Shown here piece after piece: positions 1-6,077 of a DNA stretch of 16,365 bases (positions within the stretch are counted from its first letter, which is position 1; the number at the start of each line of letters is the position of its first letter). The DNA comes from JBBIMS01 sp964531645. Its GTDB lineage: Bacteria; Acidobacteriota; Aminicenantia; JBFLYD01; JBBIMS01. The DNA lies in assembly GCA_964531645.1 (NCBI GenBank), contig CAZHEF010000044.1:1-16365 (forward strand), given 5' to 3'. The notes beneath the pieces were generated by a model, which worked only from the letters and a program-made list of their open reading frames with translations, was not told the DNA's origin and did no database searches. Both the position numbers and the translations under genes were made by a program.

Positions 1-23
1 CTCTATCACCTCAAAGGTTAAAA

Positions 24-406
24 ATAACCAAACACCAATAACCAGGCTCCAAATATGCAAGGAAAGAGAATTGAAAATTGAAAATTTTAAAATGCAAAAT
101 TAAATAAAAGCGAGAAAGGCTGAAAGAGCGAGACTTGCGAGAAGGGTTCAGGAGCTGGCTCGTAGCTCATTGCCATTTAGCCATTTGGCTGTTTAGCAGA
201 ATGGAGCGAGAAAAGCGAGACGAGCGAGAAAAGTCCGAAGGTTTTGCGTGGAGTCTAAAGCCTGTAGCCCTTGTGCCTCTGTTCCTTTGTCCCTTTCTGA
301 TTCAGATTGAAAAAAGTGTCGAGAAGAGAGGTTCTCGCTGATTGCTATCAGCTGTAGGCTGTGAGCTTGAAGCATTAGTTATTGAAATTTGGTTATTGGT
401 TATTCA
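24..406. repeat. Mosaic of degenerate 7-, 8- and 9-bp tandem arrays
   Basis: This gap before the first gene is built from short imperfect tandem units of different lengths. Heptads: 24-58 (CCA ending successive units at 30, 37, 44, 51), 70-104 (two exact ATTGAAA units, then diverged AT-rich ones) and 337-406 (GCT at 337, 344, 351, 358, 365, then TTATTGG-like units in the same phase). Octads: 172-203 (GC at 172, 180, 188, 196) and 267-298 (GCCCTTGT and variants). Nonads: 110-145 (GC at 110, 119, 128, 137) and 206-232 (three GCGAGANNN units). The 24-44 block (ATAACCA) is the inverse complement of the 386-402 block (TGGTTAT), so the mosaic is bounded by opposite-facing copies. I see no gene here; the remainder of the 1-524 gap (407-524) is AT-rich leader sequence without a convincing promoter. 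Confidence 0.6.
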
Positions 407-524
407 AGATCTTCTAGTCTCATTTTGTCGATTATTTCTTTATCTTCGGTAAAGAAAAAACCCTCTTGATTTATTCTTCTTTTTAGGAAAAAATAAAATA
501 TTAATTTTTTTAAGAGGTGAAATA

Positions 525-1553
525 ATGCGTAAGATAAAAGTTATTCAGCAAGGACTTGGAGAGATTGGGAAGGGGATTTTGAGGTCATTTATAGAAAGGG
601 GATATGAGATTGTAGGTGCAGTTGACATAAGAGAAGACCTAGCAGGAAAAAAACTCAAGGACATCGGGATAAAGGGAAACTTTGAAGATTTAAGGATTGA
701 GAAAGACTGGAGAGAGGTGTTAAAGAGAGAGAGGGTAGACATTTTTTCAAATTCCACTCTTTCAAGCTTCCTCGATTTACTTCCTGAGCTTGAAGAGATA
801 ATAAAATCAGGAAATGTTAGAGGAATAATATCAACCTGCGAGGAGCTTTCTTTCCCATACCTTCGATTTTATAATCAAGCATGTGCTCTTGACGAGATGC
901 TAAAGCATCAGGTAATTTCCCTTCTTGCAACTGGAGTCAATCCAGGATTTGTTATGGACACCTTACCTCTTGTCGCAACAGCTCCATGCTTAAATGTTGA
1001 AAGAGTGGAAGTGGAAAGATTAATAAACGCCTCAAAAAGAAGGGAGGCTTTCCAGAGAAAAATAGGAGCGGGAACAACCATTGAGGAATTTCAAAAACTT
1101 GTTAAGGAAGGAAAGATAAGGCATGTGGGCTTATCAGAATCAACTGCAATGATTGCAGTGGGTCTTGGATATGATATTCGGGACAAGGATATCGAAATTG
1201 AGGAAAGTATTCCCGAGCCCATAATTGCAAAGAAAGATTTAAAAACAGAATTTGTAGAAGTGAAAAAAGAGAACCCTTCTGGAGTCTATCAATATGCCTA
1301 CTGTTCCTACAAGGGGAAGAAAATCGTATCCCTTGAATTTAGAGCAGCAGTAGATATAGAAGAATCATATGATTCAACAAAAATATTCGAGAAAAGGAAA
1401 AGTGAGCCTACTATTCATCTCAAAGCTATAGGTGGGGTTTTCGGTGACAATGCTACAGTCTCGATGGTTGTAAATTGCGCTCCTTTTCTTCTTGAGGCAA
1501 CACCAGGTTTGAAGACGATGCTTGATGTTCCTCCCAGATACAGAGGCTTATAG
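525..1553 (+). CDS. 2,4-diaminopentanoate dehydrogenase-like NAD(P)-dependent amine dehydrogenase
   Basis: 342 residues. The start is fixed by AGAGGTG at 513-519, six bases before the ATG. The N-terminal Rossmann fold resembles dihydrodipicolinate reductase: a dinucleotide-binding loop GLGEIGKGI at residues 10-18 and an acidic strand end (VDIRED, 33-38). Further family signatures are STCEELSFPY (103-112), ATGVNPGFVMDTLP (135-148) and the INASKRREAFQRKIG stretch (167-181), followed by the C-terminal domain typical of 2,4-diaminopentanoate dehydrogenase and related amine dehydrogenases. In that family the enzyme oxidatively deaminates a diamine to an amino-ketone in ornithine fermentation. Here no ornithine-pathway partner (aminomutase, thiolase) is adjacent, so the substrate is uncertain; a different amino acid or amine is possible. 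Cytosolic. It is followed by a 77-bp gap, so it need not be co-transcribed with the NAD genes. Confidence 0.78.
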   Translation: MRKIKVIQQGLGEIGKGILRSFIERGYEIVGAVDIREDLAGKKLKDIGIKGNFEDLRIEKDWREVLKRERVDIFSNSTLSSFLDLLPELEEIIKSGNVRGIISTCEELSFPYLRFYNQACALDEMLKHQVISLLATGVNPGFVMDTLPLVATAPCLNVERVEVERLINASKRREAFQRKIGAGTTIEEFQKLVKEGKIRHVGLSESTAMIAVGLGYDIRDKDIEIEESIPEPIIAKKDLKTEFVEVKKENPSGVYQYAYCSYKGKKIVSLEFRAAVDIEESYDSTKIFEKRKSEPTIHLKAIGGVFGDNATVSMVVNCAPFLLEATPGLKTMLDVPPRYRGL

Positions 1554-1595
1554 CTAAAAAAACTCACGGTGCTGTAAGATTTTGAGCTTTACAAT

Positions 1596-1624
1596 TTGAT
1601 ATAAAAATCTTTATGTGATATTTT
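1596..1624 (+). promoter_or_regulatory. Weak sigma-70-like promoter placed for a leaderless start
   Basis: TTGATA (1596-1601), a 17-bp spacer and TATTTT (1619-1624). If used, transcription would begin at about 1630-1631, the first base of the glutaminase ATG, which lacks a visible Shine-Dalgarno. The -10 is poor and the region is AT-rich, so chance is a real alternative. Confidence 0.25.
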
Positions 1625-1630
1625 CTATTT

Positions 1631-2485
1631 ATGAGAGTTGCCCTTGCTCAGATTTCTTCATATCTTGGTAACATAAAAAGAAACATCGAAAAACATGCTG
1701 AAATAATTAAAGAAGCTGTAAATAAAAAGGCAGACCTTATAATTTTCCCGGAACTAAGTCTTACAGGCTATCTTCTCCAGGACCTTGTTCAGGAAATTGC
1801 AGTTAGAGACAAAAATGACGAGCTGATCAAGGAAATGAAAAACTTTTCAAAGGATATCTCAATAATCGTTGGATATGTTGAAGAAAAGGAGAAAGGAATC
1901 TTTTACAACTCTGCTTCATTTTTCCATAAAGGTGAAATCCTTCACACCCACAGAAAAATTTATCTTCCAACATTTGGGATATTCGAAGAGAAAAAATTCT
2001 TCTCAGAGGGGAAAGAATTAAAAGCCTTTGAAACTCCTTTCGGCAGAATGGGCATTCTCATCTGCAGAGACTTCATGCATATTTCAACTTCCTACCTATA
2101 CTATCTTCAGAATGTAGATTTTATAATTACAATTTCAGCATCTCCAGCAAGAGGGGCAACTGAAGCCAACCATTTCTATGTCTCAGAAAACTGGGAGTTA
2201 ATGGGAAAATTTGTTTCAAGATTTTTCAGTACATTTACAATTTATGTTAACAAAGTGGGTTTTGAAGATGGATTGGGATTCGTTGGGGGCTCCTTTGTTT
2301 ACGATCCAACAGGAAAGCTTGTCTATCTTGCACCTTATTTAGATGAATCTTTTGAAATAGTTGAGACTGATCCTAATGGAGTTGGTAGAGCAAGAGCAAA
2401 GGGACATTTTAGAAGTGAAGAACTTGAAGAGATTATTTTTCTTGAAATGGAAAGGATAGTTAAGAGAATTGAGAATAAATCCTGA
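1631..2485 (+). CDS. Nitrilase-family glutaminase subunit of NAD synthetase
   Basis: 284 residues, a stand-alone carbon-nitrogen hydrolase domain. The catalytic triad is visible: Glu41 in FPELSLTGY (39-47), Lys109 in HRKIYLP (107-113) and Cys145 in GILICRDFMH (141-150). This arrangement matches the glutaminase half of glutamine-dependent NAD synthetase, which hydrolyses glutamine and passes ammonia to the synthetase. The next gene is nadE and overlaps this one by 17 bp, which strongly supports that role rather than a generic amidase. Together the two products (284 + 270 residues) equal the size of a small fused enzyme. There is no Shine-Dalgarno before the ATG; a leaderless start or an undetected weak site is possible. 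A general omega-amidase is the main alternative but would not explain the overlap. Confidence 0.85.
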   Translation: MRVALAQISSYLGNIKRNIEKHAEIIKEAVNKKADLIIFPELSLTGYLLQDLVQEIAVRDKNDELIKEMKNFSKDISIIVGYVEEKEKGIFYNSASFFHKGEILHTHRKIYLPTFGIFEEKKFFSEGKELKAFETPFGRMGILICRDFMHISTSYLYYLQNVDFIITISASPARGATEANHFYVSENWELMGKFVSRFFSTFTIYVNKVGFEDGLGFVGGSFVYDPTGKLVYLAPYLDESFEIVETDPNGVGRARAKGHFRSEELEEIIFLEMERIVKRIENKS

Positions 2486-3281
2486 ATTTATTAAAAATTT
2501 TCTTGTAAGGTTCCTGAGGGAAGAGATAGGAAAGTTTGGATTTAAAAAAGGAGTTTGGGGTCTCTCAGGAGGACTCGATTCTTCGGTTGTTTCCTTCCTC
2601 GCAAAAGAGGCATTGGGAGCAGAAAATTGCCTCGCTCTCATAATGCCATACAAAACTTCTGACCCATCAGCGGTAGAAGATGCGAAAAAACTGGCAGAAG
2701 ATCTGGGAATAAATTGGAAGACAATTGATATTACACCCATGATAGATGCATACTTTAGCCAGCATCCCACAGAAAACAAAATTTTAATTGGAAACAAAAT
2801 GGCAAGGGAGAGGATGTCAATCCTTTACGATTATTCTGCTCGAGAAAAAGCTCTTGTAATAGGAACATCCAATAAATCAGAGCTACTTCTTGGCTATGGG
2901 ACGATATACGGAGACATGGCTTCAGCAGTTAACCCTCTTGGAGACCTCTATAAAACTCAAATCTACCAGCTTGCAGAGTATCTTGGTGTTCCAGAAAGAA
3001 TTATCTCAAGACCACCTTCAGCTGATCTCTGGAAAGGCCAGGCAGACGAAGATGAGATCGGGATAACTTACAATGAACTGGATACAATTCTCTTTTATCT
3101 TGTGGATATGAGATTGAATGTAGAAGAAATAGAAGATAAAGGTTTTCCAAAAGAAAAAATTCTTTATATCAAGAACCTTATAATTAACTCTCAGTTCAAG
3201 AGAAAGATGCCAGTAATTCCAAAACTCTCATGGAGAACAGTTGGGCATGACTTTCTCTATTCTCGAGATTGGGGGAAATAA
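2469..3281 (+). CDS. nadE: NAD synthetase, single-domain (ammonia-ligating subunit)
   Basis: 270 residues. Amidates deamido-NAD to NAD using ATP and ammonia, the final cytosolic step of NAD synthesis. The ATP-pyrophosphatase loop SGGLDSS is at residues 33-39. Other hallmarks are GNKMARERMSILYDYS (108-123), GTSNKSELLLGYGTIYGD (132-149) and RPPSADLWKGQADEDEIG (181-198). No glutaminase domain is attached; the preceding gene supplies it. The start must be TTG at 2469: an in-frame TAG lies just upstream (2457-2459) and no ATG occurs before residue 59. A GGAAAGGA site at 2449-2456 sits at usable spacing. The 17-bp overlap with the glutaminase gene suggests translational coupling and matched stoichiometry. 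Confidence 0.95.
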   Translation: MRINPEFIKNFLVRFLREEIGKFGFKKGVWGLSGGLDSSVVSFLAKEALGAENCLALIMPYKTSDPSAVEDAKKLAEDLGINWKTIDITPMIDAYFSQHPTENKILIGNKMARERMSILYDYSAREKALVIGTSNKSELLLGYGTIYGDMASAVNPLGDLYKTQIYQLAEYLGVPERIISRPPSADLWKGQADEDEIGITYNELDTILFYLVDMRLNVEEIEDKGFPKEKILYIKNLIINSQFKRKMPVIPKLSWRTVGHDFLYSRDWGK

Positions 3282-3308
3282 AAATTTAAAATTTAAAATT
3301 TAAAAGTT
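3281..3308. repeat. Short AT heptad array (AAAATTT)
   Basis: Three exact AAAATTT units (3281, 3288, 3295) plus a diverged fourth begin at the last base of the nadE stop codon. The same 7-bp period is found in other gaps of the window. The rest of this 119-bp gap holds the rsmI promoter. Confidence 0.7.
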
Positions 3309-3352
3309 ATCTCCAAGAATTTTCTAATTGTGCTGTCCGAGTATCCCAACTT

Positions 3353-3380
3353 TTGAAAAAATTCCCCATTACACTAAAAT
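3353..3380 (+). promoter_or_regulatory. Sigma-70 promoter for rsmI
   Basis: TTGAAA (3353-3358), a 16-bp spacer and TAAAAT (3375-3380); both hexamers match 5 of 6 consensus positions. The predicted start at about 3387 leaves a very short leader that begins at the Shine-Dalgarno (AAGGAGAG, 3389-3396). Confidence 0.55.
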
Positions 3381-3400
3381 AAAGAAAGAAGGAGAGAAAA

Positions 3401-4177
3401 ATGTCAAAGATTTATGTTGTGGCAACACCAATCGGAAATCTTGAGGATATTACTTTAAGAGCATTAAAAATCCTGAAGGAAGTCCCATTGATTGTCTGCG
3501 AAGATACGAGGGAGGCTATAAAAATTCTAAAGAGATATGATATAAAGGGGCAATTGATAAGTTATTATAAGCCAAAGGAAAAAGAAAGAATTCCATTGAT
3601 TCTTAAAGAATTGAGAAGTGGAAAAGATATTGCTCTTATTACCGATTCTGGAACCCCTCTGATTTCTGATCCCGGCTCCCTTTTAATAAGGGAAGCGATA
3701 AAGGAAGGTTTTCAAATTATTCCCATTCCAGGACCATCTGCTGTGACAACCGCTATAATGGTATCAGGATTTGAAGCGAGCTCCTTCACCTTTGCAGGAT
3801 TCCCTCCAAGAGGAGAAAGGAGTCTTGAAAATTACACAGAGAAAATTTTAAGTTTTCCTCATCCAGTAGTGATATATGAAAGGGCAAATAGGGTTGAGAG
3901 GTTTCTGGAATTTGTTTCAAAGAAAGATAAAAACAGGAAAATAGTAGTTGGAAAGGAAATGACAAAGTTGTTTGAGGAGTATTTAAGGGGAGATGTTGAA
4001 AAAGTTCTGAAAAAGATAAAGGAGAGGGAATTGAAAGGAGAAATCACCATTGTAATAGAGGGGGGAAGGGAGACTAAAGGTAAGATAAAAAGAGAGCTGA
4101 AAAATATGATAAAAGTATTATATGACAAATACAAAGTCCCAAAGCCAATTTTAAAAGACTTGACAAAATTATACTAA
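3401..4177 (+). CDS. rsmI: 16S rRNA (cytidine-1402-2'-O)-methyltransferase
   Basis: 258 residues, a tetrapyrrole-methylase-fold (SAM) enzyme that 2'-O-methylates C1402 in the decoding region of 16S rRNA, normally acting with RsmH. Family signatures are ATPIGNLEDITLRAL (8-22), CEDTR (33-37), the glycine-rich TDSGTPLISDPG (81-92), PIPGPSAVTTAIMVSG (108-123) and FAGFPP (131-136). The start is supported by AAGGAGAG at 3389-3396, five bases from the ATG. It is slightly shorter than the common ~280 residues because the C-terminal tail is trimmed. The last codons contain the -35 hexamer of the following hsp20 promoter. Confidence 0.94.
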   Translation: MSKIYVVATPIGNLEDITLRALKILKEVPLIVCEDTREAIKILKRYDIKGQLISYYKPKEKERIPLILKELRSGKDIALITDSGTPLISDPGSLLIREAIKEGFQIIPIPGPSAVTTAIMVSGFEASSFTFAGFPPRGERSLENYTEKILSFPHPVVIYERANRVERFLEFVSKKDKNRKIVVGKEMTKLFEEYLRGDVEKVLKKIKERELKGEITIVIEGGRETKGKIKRELKNMIKVLYDKYKVPKPILKDLTKLY

Positions 4178-4188
4178 AGAAATATATT
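4160..4188 (+). promoter_or_regulatory. Sigma-70 promoter for hsp20, inside the rsmI 3' end
   Basis: A perfect TTGACA (4160-4165) lies within the final codons of rsmI, then a 17-bp spacer and TATATT (4183-4188). The start would be at about 4195. There is no CIRCE-type inverted repeat (TTAGCACTC) nearby, so HrcA control is not indicated. Confidence 0.65.
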
Positions 4189-4225
4189 ATAAATGGACTA
4201 AGAAATTTTTGAAGGAGGTGAAAGT

Positions 4226-4672
4226 ATGACATTGATTAAATGGGATCCTTGGAAAGACCTTATTGCTCTCCAGGAAAGGATGAACAGACTTCTCGAGGAG
4301 AGCTTCGGAAGAATGAGGAGGGAGGAGGGGCTTGTATCTGGTGCCTGGACCCCTGCAGTCGACATTTACGAGACAGAAAACTCTCTTATTGTTACCGCTG
4401 AAATTCCTGGGGTAAGTGAGAAGGACATTGATGTGAGAATCGAAAATAACCAGCTTGTAATAAAGGGAGAGAGGAAATTCGAAAAGGAAACCAAGGAGGA
4501 GAACTACCACAGGATTGAAAGAATCTACGGAAACTTCTATCGTTCCTTCTCACTTCCTAACACCGTTGACACTGAAAAGGTTAAAGCAGAATACAAAAAT
4601 GGGGTACTAAAGATCGCCATTGGCAAAAGAGAAGAGGTAAAGCCAAAGCAGATTAAGATCGAGGTTGAGTGA
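4226..4672 (+). CDS. hsp20: Hsp20/alpha-crystallin small heat-shock protein
   Basis: 148 residues, an ATP-independent holdase chaperone that binds unfolding proteins as oligomers in the cytosol. An N-terminal amphipathic arm (IKWDPWKDLIALQERMNRLL) is followed by the alpha-crystallin domain at about 41-135, with the signature AEYKNGVLKI (121-130) and the conserved GVSEKDIDVRIENNQLVIKG region (62-81). The C-terminal I-x-I anchoring motif is IKI (143-145). The strongest Shine-Dalgarno in the window, AAGGAGGTG (4212-4220), precedes the ATG. A dedicated promoter and a hairpin just after the stop suggest a monocistronic transcript. It lies just upstream of membrane-quality-control genes. Confidence 0.95.
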   Translation: MTLIKWDPWKDLIALQERMNRLLEESFGRMRREEGLVSGAWTPAVDIYETENSLIVTAEIPGVSEKDIDVRIENNQLVIKGERKFEKETKEENYHRIERIYGNFYRSFSLPNTVDTEKVKAEYKNGVLKIAIGKREEVKPKQIKIEVE

Positions 4673-4679
4673 TTAAAAA

Positions 4680-4705
4680 GAGGGGCTGTCGCAAGACAGC
4701 CCCTC
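4680..4705. terminator. GC-rich 11-bp hairpin with GCAA loop after hsp20
   Basis: Perfect inverted repeat: GAGGGGCTGTC (4680-4690), GCAA tetraloop (4691-4694) and its complement (4695-4705), starting 7 bases after the hsp20 stop. On the plus strand the sequence after the stem is C/T-mixed with no U-tract. On the minus strand the stem is followed by CTTTTTAA. It is probably the hsp20 transcript end or a 3' stabiliser, but it is not a canonical intrinsic terminator for hsp20. Confidence 0.65.
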
Positions 4706-4723
4706 CCCTTCCTCTGTGAAAAA

Positions 4724-4768
4724 GCGAGAGGGGCAAGAAATGCAAGACAGGCGAGACAAGAAAAGAAG
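4724..4768. repeat. Nonad array (GCRAGANNN)
   Basis: Five successive 9-bp units begin at 4724, 4733, 4742, 4751 and 4760. Four begin with GCGAGA or GCAAGA; the fifth is diverged. It matches the 9-bp units at 110-145 and 206-232, and lies between the hsp20 hairpin and the htpX promoter. The remainder of this 279-bp gap is AT-rich and shows no gene. Confidence 0.65.
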
Positions 4769-4899
4769 AGATAAAATGTGAAGAGCAGAAACTATTCTCT
4801 ATGGCAACAGAAAGAATGATTAAGCTTAAATTTATTAAAACCGCTTTAGATTTCATATGAGACAATATTTTTGGTGAAAATTACATTTACTAAATTATT

Positions 4900-4927
4900 T
4901 TGGGAAAACCAAACTTTAAAGTATAAT
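4900..4927 (+). promoter_or_regulatory. Sigma-70 promoter for htpX with a palindrome over the -35
   Basis: TTGGGA (4900-4905), a 16-bp spacer and a perfect TATAAT (4922-4927). A small inverted repeat, TTTGG-N5-CCAAA (4899-4913), overlaps the -35 and could be an operator, but five-base arms are short enough to arise by chance. Confidence 0.6.
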
Positions 4928-4951
4928 AATATCTTATTAAGGAGGAAAGAA

Positions 4952-5797
4952 ATGACAAATACAGTAAAAACAATTTTACTTCTTACCGCATTAACTTTCA
5001 TTCTCCTCTTCATTGGTGAAATGGCAGGAGGAAAGCAGGGTTTAACAATAGCTCTTGTTTTTGCAGGAATAATGAATTTCACTGCCTTCTGGTTTTCCGA
5101 TAAAATTGTTCTCAGTCTTTACCGTGCAAAGCCAGTAACTGCAGAACAGGCTCCTGGTCTTTACAGAATAGTTGAAGAACTTGCCATGAGAGCAAATATC
5201 CCTACGCCAAAAATTTATATAATTCCCAGCCCTGCCCCCAATGCTTTCGCCACAGGAAGAAGCCCAAAACATTCTGCAGTAGCTGTAACAGAGGGGCTTC
5301 TTGATCTATTATCCCATGAGGAAATAATGGGTGTTATTTCCCATGAAATTTCCCATATAAAAAATAGAGATACATTGATTTCTACAATATCTGCAACAAT
5401 AGCAGGAGCAATCATGTTCCTTGCAAGGATGCTTCAGTGGTCTCTATTCTTCCTTGGTGGGGGTAGAGACGAGAGAAAGGAAGGTGGTCTCGGTTTACTT
5501 TTTGCAATAATCCTTGCGCCCATTGCTGCCCTTCTCATACAGATGGCAATTTCGAGATCAAGGGAATACAAAGCTGATGAGTTGGGTGCAGGAATTGCAG
5601 GAAATCCTCTTTATTTAGCTTCTGCTCTTGAAAAACTCCATCTCTATTCAAGAAGAATACCCCTTAAAGCAGATCCTCACACCTCTCATATGTTTATAGT
5701 TTCTCCACTTTCCTCAGAGTCTATCATGGCTTTATTCAGCACTCACCCTCCCATCACAAAAAGAATTGAAAAATTAAGAGGAATGGCAAGATTTTAA
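4952..5797 (+). CDS. htpX: Membrane zinc metalloprotease HtpX (M48)
   Basis: 281 residues from the ATG at 4952. This start is preferred over the open frame from 4871 because AAGGAGG (4939-4945) sits at ideal spacing and the promoter -10 lies inside the upstream extension. Two transmembrane segments (about 6-21 and 31-48) lead into the protease domain: NAFATG (97-102), zinc motif HEISH (131-135) with the catalytic Glu132, two more hydrophobic segments (about 143-163 and 181-200), and the third zinc ligand in SREYKADE (Glu205). All catalytic residues are intact. The family degrades misfolded or damaged inner-membrane proteins on the cytoplasmic side, in functional overlap with FtsH. It sits between hsp20 and an SPFH gene, consistent with an envelope-stress role. 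Confidence 0.95.
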   Translation: MTNTVKTILLLTALTFILLFIGEMAGGKQGLTIALVFAGIMNFTAFWFSDKIVLSLYRAKPVTAEQAPGLYRIVEELAMRANIPTPKIYIIPSPAPNAFATGRSPKHSAVAVTEGLLDLLSHEEIMGVISHEISHIKNRDTLISTISATIAGAIMFLARMLQWSLFFLGGGRDERKEGGLGLLFAIILAPIAALLIQMAISRSREYKADELGAGIAGNPLYLASALEKLHLYSRRIPLKADPHTSHMFIVSPLSSESIMALFSTHPPITKRIEKLRGMARF

Positions 5798-5800
5798 AAC

Positions 5801-6028
5801 AAATTGTAAAATGCAACTTTTGCAAAAATGACGATAAGAGGGGAGGGATTTTTACTGAAATTTCTATGTCCATAAAAAATCGAATGGAAAATTGCAAAAT
5901 GATTCAATGCAAAAAGAACGAGACGGGCATGATAAACAAGGCAGGTAATAGAAAAATAAAAATTTCAACTTGTGGCTCGGAACTTTTGACTCTTAGTCAT
6001 TATGAACTTTGCATTTTGAATTTTGAAA
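5801..6028. repeat. Intergenic heptad and nonad arrays between htpX and the SPFH gene
   Basis: This 280-bp gap holds heptads at 5801-5828 (AAATTGT, AAAATGC and so on), at 5884-5911 and at 6008-6028 (TTTGCAT, TTTGAAT, TTTGAAA). A nonad run lies at 5909-5944, including ACGAGACGG. The words TTTTGCA, GCAAAAT and CGAGACG recur in the other gaps. An open frame across 5866-6081 is made of these repeats and has no ribosome-binding site. Confidence 0.55.
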
Positions 6029-6077
6029 TAAAGTTTAGTTTTGCAAAAAATAAACTTTTTAAAATACGGGAGGGAAA

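Noticed and set aside
135..341. 68-residue plus-strand open frame in the first gap
   Set aside because: It runs through the 8- and 9-bp arrays, has no ribosome-binding site, and its composition (ERE-KRDE repeats) reflects the tandem units rather than a protein.
2440..2490. Programmed frameshift joining the glutaminase to NadE
   Set aside because: No slippery heptamer or stimulatory structure is evident, and NadE has its own start and ribosome site; two separate subunits are the simpler reading.
2339..2797. 152-residue minus-strand open frame
   Set aside because: Shadow of the glutaminase and nadE genes, both of which have intact catalytic motifs in the plus strand.
4100..4225. CIRCE or HrcA operator before hsp20
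   Set aside because: No TTAGCACTC-N9-GAGTGCTAA inverted repeat is present; only a sigma-70 promoter is seen.
4871..4951. N-terminal extension of HtpX
   Set aside because: The extension contains the promoter -10 (TATAAT) and the Shine-Dalgarno, and the first transmembrane helix begins correctly from the ATG at 4952.
5987..5999. TGACT-CTT-AGTCA near-palindrome as an operator
   Set aside because: It lies within the repeat-rich gap without a good promoter next to it, and five-base arms are expected by chance.
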